The notes: generated by a model from the letters alone, not told the origin. Numbered from the stretch's first letter, positions 52,767-62,483 are shown. The stretch is 64,000 nucleotides of DNA from SAR202 cluster bacterium bin127 (GCA_002239045.1 MPNN01000005.1:62001-126000); one strand, 5' to 3'. Made by a program: numbers and translations.

Positions 52767-53009
52767 GTGACCCCGCGCGCGTCGGTGGACGCGGTCGTCG
52801 CATGGGATCCTCAATCGCAGGTTTTGTCGGTGCGGGTGAAGGCGGCACCGGTAGACAATGCCGCGAACGAGGCCACCATAAAGGTCATTTCGAAGGCGTT
52901 GAAGGTGCCCAAGTTCAAGGTCCGGATCGTTGCCGGAGCGAAGTCGCGAAACAAGACCATCGCGATTGATGGTGATCCATCGGTTTTAACGCGATTGAAG
53001 TCAGGGTGA
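52767..53009 (+). CDS. DUF167/YggU family protein
   Basis: The 80-residue product VTPRASVDAVV...VRVKAAPVDNAANEATIKVISKALKVPKFKVRIVAGAKSRNKTIAI is a clear YggU match; the family has no firm function. The frame runs upstream as VEQRISVRVTPRAS, which resembles the first strand of homologues. But no ATG, GTG or TTG occurs there, so GTG 52767 may be an inner start or a non-standard start may be used. The stop overlaps the convergent trmD by 9 bp. Confidence 0.8.
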   Translation: MTPRASVDAVVAWDPQSQVLSVRVKAAPVDNAANEATIKVISKALKVPKFKVRIVAGAKSRNKTIAIDGDPSVLTRLKSG

Positions 53010-53735
53010 ATTTAAGTCGCCGTCCTCGGGATCGGGTCCCCATCCTCGGATGAGGTCGGGTCTGCGCGCCATGGTTCGCTCTGCGGCAACGCGTTTTCGA
53101 TACTGTTCAACCTCTTGGCGATTTCCGTTAAGAAGCACCTCAGGTGCGCGGCGCCCATGAAATTCGAGAGGACGCGTGTAGACGGGACCCTCCAGCATCC
53201 CACCACTCGCGACCGAGAACGACTCGCTGATGGTGGAATCGGCGCTTCCAAGCGCTCCAGGCAAGAGACGGGTCACCGAATCTATGACGGCCATCGCTGG
53301 TATCTCGCCCCCTGTCATGACGAAGTCGCCGACGCTGATCTCGAGGTCGACGTACTCTTCGATAAAACGCTCGTCTACTCCTTCGTAGTGACCGCAAACT
53401 AGAGTGGTGGCGGCGAAATCTGACAGGTCGTTAGCGATTTTGTGGTTCATCGGGATGCCCTGCGGCGACATCAGGATCGTCTTGGGCCCGTGACCGGTCC
53501 CGTATTGATCGTTGATGGAGTCGACTGCCTTGGCCAGCGGCGGCGCCATCATCACCATGCCCGGGCCCCCGCCATAGGGCGGAGCATCAACGCTTCGATG
53601 CTTGTCAGTCGTGAATTCGCGCGGGTTGACGAACTCGATCTCTATAATCCCGTTCGAAACCGCGCGCCCAATGATGCTTGAAGTGATCGGACCATCAAAC
53701 ATCTCGGGGAAAAGCGTTACGACATGAAACTTCAC
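53001..53735 (-). CDS. trmD: tRNA (guanine-N1-)-methyltransferase
   Basis: Methylates G37 of tRNAs to prevent +1 frameshifts. The 244-residue SPOUT protein shows MKFHVVTLFPEMF, DAPPYGGGPGMVM, the AdoMet knot VCGHYEGVDERF and DLEISVGDFVMTGGEIPAMAVID, plus LEGPVYTRP. Normal length. It overlaps the upstream molybdopterin gene by 4 nt (ATGA). It lacks its frequent neighbours rimM, rpsP and rplS. Confidence 0.96.
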   Translation of the reverse strand: MKFHVVTLFPEMFDGPITSSIIGRAVSNGIIEIEFVNPREFTTDKHRSVDAPPYGGGPGMVMMAPPLAKAVDSINDQYGTGHGPKTILMSPQGIPMNHKIANDLSDFAATTLVCGHYEGVDERFIEEYVDLEISVGDFVMTGGEIPAMAVIDSVTRLLPGALGSADSTISESFSVASGGMLEGPVYTRPLEFHGRRAPEVLLNGNRQEVEQYRKRVAAERTMARRPDLIRGWGPDPEDGDLNSP

Positions 53736-54253
53736 TGGTGACGATGTTGGCTTTGGATCGGATGGTCACCCGCGTGAGTATCGCGAATTATTTCGACGGC
53801 GTGGGCGAGAACCGGCAAAACCACCTCCAATGTTTCGATCGCACCTTTGGGATTGCCGGGGAGATTCACGATGAGCGTGCGTTCTGCGACACCCGCGACG
53901 GCGCGCGAGAGCATCGCCATGGGGGTGATTCGGAGGGATTCGGCTCGCATCGCTTCAGCGAGTCCCGGTACCTCATATTCAACGACGCTCAGCGTAGCTT
54001 CCGGCATCACATCGCGCGGGCCTAAACCGGTGCCTCCGGTGGTCAGGATCAGTTCGATGTCGGGTTGCGCTGACCACGCGCGAAGTCGTTCCATCAACCT
54101 GTCTCGGTCGTCGGGTTCCAACGCCCTTTGGCTCAGTGCGTGGTTGTGTCGAGCCATCAATTTGACAACGGCGTCACCGCCGATGTCTTGTCGTTCACCT
54201 GCAAATCCAGAATCGCTGCTGGTTAATACTGCGTATTTGATGCTCTTAGCCAT
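53732..54253 (-). CDS. Molybdopterin-binding domain protein, MogA/MoaB type
   Basis: A 173-residue protein with ILTTGGTGLGPRDVMPEAT, the adenylation/binding motif of molybdopterin adenylyltransferases, and LIVNLPGNPKGAIETLEVVLPVL. It would adenylate molybdopterin before metal insertion; MoaB and MogA cannot be told apart with confidence, so no symbol is given. It is coupled to trmD by a 4-nt overlap and divergent from rsmH. No other molybdenum-cofactor gene is seen. Confidence 0.92.
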   Translation of the reverse strand: MAKSIKYAVLTSSDSGFAGERQDIGGDAVVKLMARHNHALSQRALEPDDRDRLMERLRAWSAQPDIELILTTGGTGLGPRDVMPEATLSVVEYEVPGLAEAMRAESLRITPMAMLSRAVAGVAERTLIVNLPGNPKGAIETLEVVLPVLAHAVEIIRDTHAGDHPIQSQHRHQ

Positions 54254-54460
54254 TGGACGGGACGAAGGAGGATGTGCCGAGTGTTTTTCCGATGATAACG
54301 CGTCCTGAACGCGTCACACGATATGGAATCACGAGAAGGGCGAATCCTAGAATCCGAAGACAATACCCAAAATCTAAGTAGGGCGACGCAATGGACCAAT
54401 GTTCGATCTTTGCGGCGACGTTTTGGGCGTAAGCGGCAATAATCGCCGCGGCTTGGCTAC

Positions 54461-55447
54461 ATGATTGTGAATGGCCAATTGGCAACGACCAAAATGAGCG
54501 CAGACGCATCCGGCAGCAACCCGGACTTTCACGAGCCTGTCATGCTTTCTGAGGTATTGGATGCCCTTCAGATCATACCGGGAGGACGCTACTTAGACGC
54601 GACGGTCGGTGAAGGCGGTCACGCACGTGCCATTCTTCAGGCCGCATCTCCAGGTGGTCAGCTGCTCGGCATTGACGCTGATCCCGAGGCTATTGCTTCA
54701 GCTGAAAAACGTCTGGAGCAGTTCGGGGCTTCCGTTCGTTTAGTGAATGAAAACTTCGTTGAGATGCAAGCGGTCGCGACGCGCTACGGATTTGCGCCCG
54801 TGCATGGGGTTTTGATGGATCTTGGGGTATCGTCGCTGCAACTCGATCGCGAGGCGCGCGGATTTTCGTTTCGTCGACCAGATCCGCTCGACATGCGGTT
54901 TTCGGGCGACAGCGAGTTGGATGCTAGCCAGATAGTCAACACATATCCGGAACGCGAGTTGGGCGATCTGATCTACCGGTATGGTGACGAGCGCGCTTCT
55001 CGTCGGATTGCGTCGGCAATCGTGAGAAACCGGCCGATCAAAGACGCGCAGCAACTTGCAGAGATTATTTCGTCGGTAAAGCCGCGGGGACGGCGGCACA
55101 TCCATTCGGCCACTCAGACATTTCAGGCATTGAGGATCGCCGTAAACGACGAAATGAAGGCGTTGGAGATCGGGTTGGAACAGGTGGTGAATGTATTGGG
55201 AATGGGAGGACTGATGGTGGTGATTTCTTACCATTCAATAGAAGACAGGATAGTGAAAAACTTCATTCGCACCGCCGCATCGGACTGTGTTTGTGATGCC
55301 GACAGCCGCCGCTCTCCCGTATGCACGTGCAATCACGTGCCCACATTGGAGCCGGTTATCAAAGGTGCGTTGATGCCAACGGCATCGGAGGTCGAAGCGA
55401 ATCCGCGTAGTCGGAGCGCCAAACTTAGGGTAGCTAGGCGGATCTAA
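54461..55447 (+). CDS. rsmH: 16S rRNA (cytosine(1402)-N4)-methyltransferase RsmH
   Basis: Methylates C1402 in the ribosomal P site. The protein has FHEPVMLSEVL, the AdoMet site LDATVGEGGHARAIL, MDLGVSSLQLD, FSFRRPDPLDMRF, FQALRIAVNDE and VISYHSIEDRIVK. About 328 residues. ATG 54461 and ATG 54494 are both possible. It is the first gene of a minimal division cluster, rsmH-ftsA-ftsZ, without mraZ, ftsL, ftsI, mur genes, ftsW or ftsQ. The C-terminal Cys pairs (CVCDADSRRSPVCTCNH) are usual. Confidence 0.95.
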   Translation: MIVNGQLATTKMSADASGSNPDFHEPVMLSEVLDALQIIPGGRYLDATVGEGGHARAILQAASPGGQLLGIDADPEAIASAEKRLEQFGASVRLVNENFVEMQAVATRYGFAPVHGVLMDLGVSSLQLDREARGFSFRRPDPLDMRFSGDSELDASQIVNTYPERELGDLIYRYGDERASRRIASAIVRNRPIKDAQQLAEIISSVKPRGRRHIHSATQTFQALRIAVNDEMKALEIGLEQVVNVLGMGGLMVVISYHSIEDRIVKNFIRTAASDCVCDADSRRSPVCTCNHVPTLEPVIKGALMPTASEVEANPRSRSAKLRVARRI

Positions 55448-55493
55448 CAGCAACCGAGCTGCGGCTCGCATTAACGAAGGAGCGTCGAACCAG

Positions 55494-56801
55494 ATGTATA
55501 ACGAGGACATTCGACTCGCTATCGATGTCGGTAGCAGCAAAGTCTGTAGCGTCGTGATTCGACGGGATAACTACAACGAGCCGGAGATTTTGGCGATCGA
55601 CGTGTTGCCCAGCGAATCGATCCACGACGGCGACGTTATGAATCGAAACCAAGCCACGGCGGCCGTCCGAGCATCGGTGAGCGAAGTTTCTGACCAATGC
55701 TCGTTGAGTTTCACAAAAGCCTACGTTGGTTTTGGCGGCAAACACGTTGGTTCTTATTCCGGGTGGGGCAAAGTCTCAGGATTTGATTTCGCGGCCGGAG
55801 TGACCGAGGAGGACATTGTCGAGGCGGTACGGCAAGCCGCGTCGCAACGAGTGGAATCAACCGACCATCTGCTCTATGCCACACCAACGGCGTATCGCGT
55901 CGACGGCGACACTGAATTTCGTAAACCGCCAGTTGGAATGCATCCCAACAGCTTGGAAGTGCAAGCGCTATTGGTGGTTTCCGATATGGCGCACTATCGC
56001 ACCGTGTTCGATGCCGTTAGCAGCGCTGGCGTGACACCAATCCACGGTGGTTCCACCCTGGTTGCCGAGGCGGAGTATCTTCTCAGCGCCTACGAGCGCG
56101 ACGCCGGAGTCGTGCTGATCGACATCGGTGGTAGCGATACCGAGATCGCGGTTTATCACCATGGTCAAGCGGTATTGTTCACTTCATTGCCCATCGGCGG
56201 ATTTCACTTTACCAACGACATCGCGTACGCATACGAGTTGCCGTTCGAAAACGCCGAAGCGGTCAAACTCGCCGCCGGGACGTTAGTGGGCGACACCATG
56301 GGTTTCGACGATGAGGTCGATCCGAGTGCGTTGACCGGATCCGAAAGGGTGCTGGACGTCGAGCGTTCATTGACCAGGGTGTCTGTTTCGAATCTGCTCA
56401 AAGAGAGAGCAGATGAAACCATGGCGATGTACAAATCCCGGATATCTCAGGTACCGGGGTTGCCGGAAACCGACTTCCTCACCGTCGCATTTACCGGAGG
56501 TGGTTCCAAGTTAAGCGGAATCACAACGTTCTCGAAATTGGCGATGGGACTGCGGGGCCGTGTGGAGGTGCGCAAGCCCACCGGCATCAAGAGTCTGCCA
56601 GACGACATTAGCGACCCGGCGATGTCGGGTGCAATCTGCATGGCGATGCGTGCTTTAGACCGAATAGATCGCGACAACCATGTCGAACGTAAGCCAATTA
56701 CGATCTTGCATTCGCCACCACCTGAACCAGAAGTGGAGCCTGAGACCGCAAACGCCGTGCCGGGTGTAGGCGCTCGGATACGTTCGTTACTTGGGCGATG
56801 A
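55494..56801 (+). CDS. ftsA: Cell division protein FtsA
   Basis: Actin-like ATPase that tethers FtsZ to the membrane. The 435-residue protein has the phosphate-1 loop LAIDVGSSKVC, GFGGKHVGSYSG, the second phosphate loop VLIDIGGSDTEIAVY and the adenosine motif VAFTGGGSKLSG. It ends in GVGARIRSLLGR, an amphipathic helix suited to membrane binding, after a Pro/Glu-rich linker. ATG 55494 has AAGGAG about 11 nt upstream. ftsZ copy 2 follows after 164 bp. Confidence 0.94.
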   Translation: MYNEDIRLAIDVGSSKVCSVVIRRDNYNEPEILAIDVLPSESIHDGDVMNRNQATAAVRASVSEVSDQCSLSFTKAYVGFGGKHVGSYSGWGKVSGFDFAAGVTEEDIVEAVRQAASQRVESTDHLLYATPTAYRVDGDTEFRKPPVGMHPNSLEVQALLVVSDMAHYRTVFDAVSSAGVTPIHGGSTLVAEAEYLLSAYERDAGVVLIDIGGSDTEIAVYHHGQAVLFTSLPIGGFHFTNDIAYAYELPFENAEAVKLAAGTLVGDTMGFDDEVDPSALTGSERVLDVERSLTRVSVSNLLKERADETMAMYKSRISQVPGLPETDFLTVAFTGGGSKLSGITTFSKLAMGLRGRVEVRKPTGIKSLPDDISDPAMSGAICMAMRALDRIDRDNHVERKPITILHSPPPEPEVEPETANAVPGVGARIRSLLGR

Positions 56802-56965
56802 ACGGTCGCCAAAGGCAACAAGTACCCACCGAGATCGCGCGCGTTGCAACGGTCCGCTGGGTGTAAAGTTAGATTGAACGGCACGGGGCATCCTTGACAC
56901 ATATCAATTTGTTGGACAAACGCAACGACTGATGGCTCGCGTGTCAAAGGACGTATCGGTTCAAG

Positions 56966-58075
56966 TTGTCAACATCGTTATCAACGTCGATCAGAAGTAG
57001 ACGAAATCCCTCGGTCAACATCAAGGTAGTTGGAGTTGGCGGTGGCGGTTCTAACGCGCTCACGCGAATGTACCGAAGCCGTATTCCCAGCGTCGAGTAC
57101 ATCGCGGCGAATACTGATGCTCAGGCGTTGGCCCAGACGGAAGCATCGATGCGCCTTCGGGTCGGCGACCGTATCGCTGGCGGATTGGGTGTTGGCGGCA
57201 ATCCCCAGATCGGACGGGAATGTTTCTTGGACAGCCGTGAAGAGATTCACGAGGTCTTGACGGGTGCTGACCTGGTTTTTGTTGCCGCTGGAATGGGTGG
57301 CGGAACTGGCACGGGTGGGGCGCCAATTGTTGCCAACATCGCTAAGCGAGAATTGGGATGCCTAACCATCGGAGTGGTCACAAAACCGTTTCCCTTCGAG
57401 GGGTACCAGCGTGATAAACAGGCGGCAGAAGGGTTGGCTCGTCTCGCTGAGGAAGTCGACACGATGATTGTCATCCCGAACGAGCGACTGTTGTTGGTAT
57501 CGGCTCCTGACACCTCGGTCGAGGTAGCGTTTCGGATGGCTGACGAGGTATTGCGACAGGGAATACAGTCGATCACGGAGTTGCTGTTGTTGCCGGGAGA
57601 GATTAACTTGGATTTCGCCGATCTCCGGACGGTGATGCGTGACGCCGGGCCAGCGTGGATGGCGATAGGAAAGGGAAACGGTATTGACCGCGCAGACGCG
57701 GCGATTTCGTCGATGCTGAGGTCACCGTTGCTCGAAGTCAAGATCAATGGTGCAACCGGAGTTCTGCTGAACATCACCGGCGGCCCTGATCTGATGATGG
57801 CCGAAGTCCGCAAGATATCGGAAACGGTCAAACAACAGGTGGATGCCGACGCCGAGATCATCTTTGGCACGACGCAAGACCTGCGAATGGAAAACGAGCT
57901 CAAGATCACGATCATTGCAACCGGATTCGAAGACATCTCAGAGATCGATGCGTATGGCGAAAAAATGGTCGAGAGAGCTGAATCTGAAATGCAATCCCGT
58001 AGCAGTGCCAACCGGCGAATTTCGGATCGTTCCCTAGAACGCGAGTATCAGCGGTTCACGGAAGATCGTCGTTAA
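56966..58075 (+). CDS. ftsZ: FtsZ copy 2, lacking the C-terminal FtsA-binding peptide
   Basis: About 369 residues with the full GTPase core: [36 protein letters not shown], and the catalytic T7 loop INLDFADLRTVM. The C-terminus (ERAESEMQSRSSANRRISDRSLEREYQRFTEDRR) is Arg/Glu-rich and has no IPxFLR-type peptide. This is striking because the gene follows ftsA. The stop in frame at 56930 leaves TTG 56966 as the most likely start, with a distant AAAGGA. Identity with copy 1 is clear but moderate, so the duplication is old. Confidence 0.92.
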   Translation: MSTSLSTSIRSRRNPSVNIKVVGVGGGGSNALTRMYRSRIPSVEYIAANTDAQALAQTEASMRLRVGDRIAGGLGVGGNPQIGRECFLDSREEIHEVLTGADLVFVAAGMGGGTGTGGAPIVANIAKRELGCLTIGVVTKPFPFEGYQRDKQAAEGLARLAEEVDTMIVIPNERLLLVSAPDTSVEVAFRMADEVLRQGIQSITELLLLPGEINLDFADLRTVMRDAGPAWMAIGKGNGIDRADAAISSMLRSPLLEVKINGATGVLLNITGGPDLMMAEVRKISETVKQQVDADAEIIFGTTQDLRMENELKITIIATGFEDISEIDAYGEKMVERAESEMQSRSSANRRISDRSLEREYQRFTEDRR

Positions 58076-58259
58076 CGACCAGTCGCGTTACGATCCACGA
58101 CGTAATGCCCGATCATGGCGCGTCTATCTCGTCGCGCACCGCGGCAGGACCACGCGGAATCACCCTTGGTCCGATGTTTCAGATTCTTGACAAATCTCCG
58201 AATCGTCGGGAAAAATAGAGCGCATCTATTGCTGATTTGTTGTATATTTTGCGCTACTA

Positions 58260-58275
58260 GCACTAGATATAGTGT
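58260..58275 (+). promoter_or_regulatory. NrdR box
   Basis: GCACTAGATATAGTGT matches the NrdR site type ACACTATATATAGTGT at 14 of 16 positions. It lies 59 bp before the nrdR ATG. A weaker partner, GTTGTATATTTTGCGC (58239-58254), sits 21 bp upstream. NrdR would repress nrdR and probably nrdJ when dATP is plentiful. Confidence 0.65.
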
Positions 58276-58334
58276 TGGCGAGTTGGTAAAACACAATGGA
58301 AGGGCTTCCGTCGAAGAAGTGAAGCGCACCTGCG

Positions 58335-58862
58335 ATGCATTGCCCAAATTGCAGACATCCAGACACTAGAGTGATCGAAACTCGGGTGAGGGACGAGTCG
58401 GTTCGACGGCGGCGTAAATGTAACGAATGTGCTTTTCGTTTCACTACGCTAGAACGTGTGTACAATTCGAAGCTGATGGTTGAGAAACGCAGCGGCAAGT
58501 TGGAGCAGTTTTCCGATGCCAAGCTCACGCGGAGCATCGAGATCGCTTGCGCCAAGCGCTATTTGCCGGTTGGGGCGATCGAGGAGATTGTGGACGATAT
58601 CCATGAAAGAGCCTTTAACAACGGCCGAGAGCGCATCGAATCTGGTGTTATTGGTCAGATGGTGCTCAATCGGCTCGTATCGCTCGACCACGTGGCGTAC
58701 ATGCGTTTTGCTTCGGTATACAAGGACTTCGACGACATAGATCGTTTCACCGCCGAAGTGAGCAGCCTCGAACAGACAGAGTCGCAGGAGTCTCGACTGC
58801 AAGGGGCTCTTTTGCCCAGCCTTGCCCCCAACGGCAACGGCGGACCGGCTCGCCGAAATTGA
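58335..58862 (+). CDS. nrdR: Transcriptional repressor NrdR
   Basis: ATP/dATP-sensing repressor of ribonucleotide reductase genes. The 175-residue protein has the zinc ribbon CPNC (3-6) and CNEC (29-32), KCNECAFRFTTLERV, then the ATP-cone (VEKRSGKLEQFSDAKLTRSIEIAC) and the conserved VAYMRFASVYKDFDD. It has about 20 extra residues at the C-terminus. nrdJ follows after 61 bp, and an NrdR box lies upstream. Confidence 0.96.
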   Translation: MHCPNCRHPDTRVIETRVRDESVRRRRKCNECAFRFTTLERVYNSKLMVEKRSGKLEQFSDAKLTRSIEIACAKRYLPVGAIEEIVDDIHERAFNNGRERIESGVIGQMVLNRLVSLDHVAYMRFASVYKDFDDIDRFTAEVSSLEQTESQESRLQGALLPSLAPNGNGGPARRN

Positions 58863-58923
58863 ACGTATTTGATGGGAACTTTAGAACTATTAGGATGGCT
58901 GACGAAACGTGACCAATTGGTGA

Positions 58924-61419
58924 ATGGAAATGGCTCAAACTACATCTAGCAAATGGCTCCTTGACGTCGCTGGCGACGGATTCTCTGCAACAGAGATTTC
59001 GGAAAACGCGAAGGTGATTCTCGAGAAGCGATATCTGCTCCGGGACGACAACGGCAATATCGTTGAAGACGCTCAGGGCATGTTCCGACGGGTCGCGTAC
59101 GCGGTCGCGAAAGGCGATACGATTTACGGCGCGACTCCGGACCGGGTTGATCAGATCGCAGACCGCTTCTATGAGTTGATGGCAAGCTTGGATTTTCTAC
59201 CCAATTCGCCCACGATGATGAACGCGGGCACGGGGCAGGGAACACTTTCTGCCTGTTTCGTGTTGCCGTTGGAGGACACGATGGAAGGCATCACGCGGGC
59301 TTCTCACGACCAAGCGATGGTTCAGAAATTCGGCGGTGGCACTGGCTTCTCGCTCTCTGAACTGCGACCCAAAGGATTTTCAATCTCAACGACCCATGGC
59401 AAAGCGTGTGGCCCCGTCGAGAGTTTGCGTTATCTCTCAGCGACGTCCAAACTCGTGACACAAGGCGGCAAACGCGATGGCGCCAACATGGCGGTCATGG
59501 ATGTCCACCACCCGGATATTCTTGAGTTCATCTCATGCAAGACTGTTGAAGGAGACATCCACAACTTCAACATTTCTGTCGGTGCCTCCGACGAGTTCAT
59601 GCGCGCCGTCGCCGACGACACAGATTACGCGCTACGTTTCCGGGAAAATCCGGCTGACCTGGACAGCGAAATGGTTGAAGTGGACCGGCTAAATGCGCGC
59701 GACGTTTTCGAAAAAATCATCGACGGAGCTTGGCGAAACGGCGAACCGGGCATGATCTTCCTCGATGAGGTAAACCGAAATAGCCCGGTTAAAGACATAG
59801 GTTTGATAACTTCAACGAATCCCTGCGGCGAGCAACCATTGCTTCCGTACGAATCTTGCAATCTAGGTTCCATAAACCTGTCTAGGTTCGTCATCGGCCA
59901 ACTTGCAACTGGTGTTATCGAACGTAGCCCGGCGCAACTCGATCTGCTACGGCCCGAATACGCTGGCATCCAAGCTCATTCGCTACGGAAACTGCCTGGA
60001 GTTGATTGGGACCGATTGGGTCACGCGGTCAAACTGGCAGTCCATTTCCTTGACAACACTATAGACGTCAACGAGTACGCGATTCCCGAGATCAGAGCCA
60101 TGAACCTGCAAACCCGCAAGATCGGTTTGGGCGTCATGGGTTTCGCCGACATGCTTGTCAGCTTGGGCATCCCGTACGACTCTCCCGAAGCTGTCGTGAT
60201 CGGTCGCGATGTTATGCGATACATCATGGAGCAGGCCGATATTGCTTCGGCAGAACTCGCCGAAGTGCGCGGTCCTTACGGTGCATGGCACGAAAACGGC
60301 GTGAAGCACCCACGCGTCCGCAACGCCTGCCGGTTGACCGTTGCCCCGACCGGCACGATCTCGATGATCGCCGGATGCTCCAGTGGAATCGAACCCATAT
60401 TCTCCCTCGCATACCGCAAGCACAACATACTTGGTGGCGACACCACTCTCATTTACGCCGACGCGAACTTTGAACGAGTAGTGCGTGAACGAGATTGTTA
60501 CAGCACCGACCTTTTGGACGCGCTCTCCGACGGAGATTCATTGCAAGAACGCGTCGATGTTGATGAAGACGTGAAGGATCTTTTCCACGTCGCATCCGAC
60601 ATTTCCCCTAGAGACCACGTCTTGATGCAAGCGGCGTTCCAAGAAAGCGTCGACGCAGGAATCTCCAAAACCATCAACTTCCCTAACGAAGCCACAAAGG
60701 GCGACGTCGAGGAAGCCTACATGTTGGCATGGCAGACGCGTTGCAAAGGCATTACCGTTTATCGCGCCGGCAGTCGAGAAAAAGAGGTCTTGACCGCCGG
60801 GACGGGCGAAAACGAAAAATCTGAGGATGTCAAATCATCAGGCGAAAACGGCGTGGTCAACTACGTCAACCGTATGCCCCGTCCCGCCGTACTTGAATCA
60901 AAGACCGTACGGGTCGAGACCGGACGTGGGAAGATCTACATCACGTTGTCATTCACCAGCGACGGTCACATGTTCGAGGTCTTCACTAACCACGGCCGGG
61001 CCGGCGGGAACGACAGCGCGATGGCAGAGGCACTCTCGCGCATGATCTCGCTATCCCTCAGCTCCGGAGTATCGCCTAATGCTGTAATCGATCAACTCCG
61101 ATACATCGTCGATAATCCGATAGTGGTCGGCGGAAAACACATCTACTCGGTGCCCGACGCCGTCGCACAGGTGCTGGAAGAGCACGCCTTTTCGCCGCCG
61201 CAAGGGATTATGTCCCAAGGTGTCGATTCCAGTCAGATCGCCTTGCTCAATCCGCCGAGATCCGACGAAGTCGGCATGCCGCAGGTTGCGCCGACCGTTG
61301 CCAATGGGCGGTCTGGCGGCGCGCCATTCGCCGAGAGCTGCCCCGAATGTTTCGCCCCCAACATGGCATACGAAGAGGGTTGCATGAAGTGCTACTCGTG
61401 CGGCTTCAGCAAATGTTGA
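58924..61419 (+). CDS. nrdJ: Vitamin B12-dependent (class II) ribonucleoside-diphosphate reductase
   Basis: Makes deoxyribonucleotides using adenosylcobalamin, with or without oxygen. The 831-residue protein has [40 protein letters not shown], the active-site segment [22 protein letters not shown], and [24 protein letters not shown]-terminal zinc-ribbon-like tail with Cys pairs ([16 protein letters not shown]) relays electrons from thioredoxin. No N-terminal ATP-cone is seen. It makes the cell B12-dependent for DNA synthesis unless another reductase exists. Probably cotranscribed with nrdR. Confidence 0.96.
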   Translation: MEMAQTTSSKWLLDVAGDGFSATEISENAKVILEKRYLLRDDNGNIVEDAQGMFRRVAYAVAKGDTIYGATPDRVDQIADRFYELMASLDFLPNSPTMMNAGTGQGTLSACFVLPLEDTMEGITRASHDQAMVQKFGGGTGFSLSELRPKGFSISTTHGKACGPVESLRYLSATSKLVTQGGKRDGANMAVMDVHHPDILEFISCKTVEGDIHNFNISVGASDEFMRAVADDTDYALRFRENPADLDSEMVEVDRLNARDVFEKIIDGAWRNGEPGMIFLDEVNRNSPVKDIGLITSTNPCGEQPLLPYESCNLGSINLSRFVIGQLATGVIERSPAQLDLLRPEYAGIQAHSLRKLPGVDWDRLGHAVKLAVHFLDNTIDVNEYAIPEIRAMNLQTRKIGLGVMGFADMLVSLGIPYDSPEAVVIGRDVMRYIMEQADIASAELAEVRGPYGAWHENGVKHPRVRNACRLTVAPTGTISMIAGCSSGIEPIFSLAYRKHNILGGDTTLIYADANFERVVRERDCYSTDLLDALSDGDSLQERVDVDEDVKDLFHVASDISPRDHVLMQAAFQESVDAGISKTINFPNEATKGDVEEAYMLAWQTRCKGITVYRAGSREKEVLTAGTGENEKSEDVKSSGENGVVNYVNRMPRPAVLESKTVRVETGRGKIYITLSFTSDGHMFEVFTNHGRAGGNDSAMAEALSRMISLSLSSGVSPNAVIDQLRYIVDNPIVVGGKHIYSVPDAVAQVLEEHAFSPPQGIMSQGVDSSQIALLNPPRSDEVGMPQVAPTVANGRSGGAPFAESCPECFAPNMAYEEGCMKCYSCGFSKC

Positions 61420-61472
61420 TCTATTCCTGAACCGAGCACGTCTCGCGAATACCTTCCGAGGGCCGACGCCAA

Positions 61473-62483
61473 GTGAACAATTCCACAAAACCCCTGTTGG
61501 CCCTCACATTGGGCGATCCATCCGGCATCGGACCTGAAGTCGTTGTAAAGGCGCTCGCCGATCGAGAAGTCAACGACTCCGCGCGCATGTTCGTCGTCGG
61601 CACTGAACAAGTGGTTCGTCAGGCAACTGCGGAGGTCGGTATCGACGTACCTATCGAATGCATCACCGCGCCTGAACAAACCCCAGACAGCACAGAGGTG
61701 ATCTCCGTTCTCAGCATTGGAGATTACGAAGACTTTGAATTTCCCCAGGGCCAACACTCCACCGACTCCGGTCGCGCTTCTCACCTTTGGGTCGAAACCG
61801 CGGCGAATTTGTGCCTAACCGGCGACATCGACGCGATGATCACCGCTCCTGTCAACAAAGAGTCGTGGCAGATGTCCGGCGCCGCCGACCTCGGACACCA
61901 GGAGGTCTTCAAACGCCTCACCAACAGCTCAACCGTTTACACCATGCTCGTCAGCGGAATCTTGCGATGCATGCATCTGTCAACGCACAAATCACTCCCA
62001 GAAGCCTGCGCGTTCGTCACAACCGAAAACATCTTGACGGCTGTGCGTATCACCGACGAGAATTTCAAACGTTGGGGTTTCCGCAATCCACGGATCGCTG
62101 TCGCCGCGTTGAATCCGCACGCCAGCGACAACGGTCTTATCGGCGACACCGAGGCCACCGAGATTGCGCCGGCGATCGAGGCTGCACGGTTGGGAGGCAT
62201 CAACGCCACCGGGCCACACCCCGCCGATTCAGTCTTCAACCAAGCCATCGATGGAATGTACGACGTCGTCGTTGTCATGTATCACGATCAAGGACACATT
62301 CCCATCAAAGTACACGGATTCGAAGAATCGGTCTCAGTCAACCTTGGTATTCCATTTATCCGCACATCGGTTGACCACGGCACTGCTTTCGACATCGCAG
62401 GCAAGAACATGGCCCAATCCACCAGTATGGTCGAAGCCATCAAACTCGGCGTCGCCCTCGCGACACGACGCGGCATCGCCTAG
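61473..62483 (+). CDS. pdxA: 4-hydroxythreonine-4-phosphate dehydrogenase family (PdxA)
   Basis: NAD-dependent enzyme of pyridoxal phosphate synthesis. Visible motifs are LTLGDPSGIGPEV, TAPVNKESW, LNPHASDNG, MYHDQGHIPIK and RTSVDHGTAFDIAGKN, the last two carrying metal and substrate residues. 336 residues from a GTG start 53 nt after nrdJ. PdxA2-type erythronate-pathway enzymes look alike, so the pathway is not certain. It ends 44 bp from the convergent permease gene. Confidence 0.92.
   Translation: MNNSTKPLLALTLGDPSGIGPEVVVKALADREVNDSARMFVVGTEQVVRQATAEVGIDVPIECITAPEQTPDSTEVISVLSIGDYEDFEFPQGQHSTDSGRASHLWVETAANLCLTGDIDAMITAPVNKESWQMSGAADLGHQEVFKRLTNSSTVYTMLVSGILRCMHLSTHKSLPEACAFVTTENILTAVRITDENFKRWGFRNPRIAVAALNPHASDNGLIGDTEATEIAPAIEAARLGGINATGPHPADSVFNQAIDGMYDVVVVMYHDQGHIPIKVHGFEESVSVNLGIPFIRTSVDHGTAFDIAGKNMAQSTSMVEAIKLGVALATRRGIA

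Noticed and set aside
57247-58011. 254-codon minus-strand frame opposite ftsZ copy 2
   Set aside because: It is antisense to conserved FtsZ motifs and has the Ser/Arg/Pro composition of a shadow frame.
58076-58334. Cobalamin riboswitch before nrdR-nrdJ
   Set aside because: No B12-box consensus (GCCACTG-type) or matching core is visible; the NrdR box explains control better.
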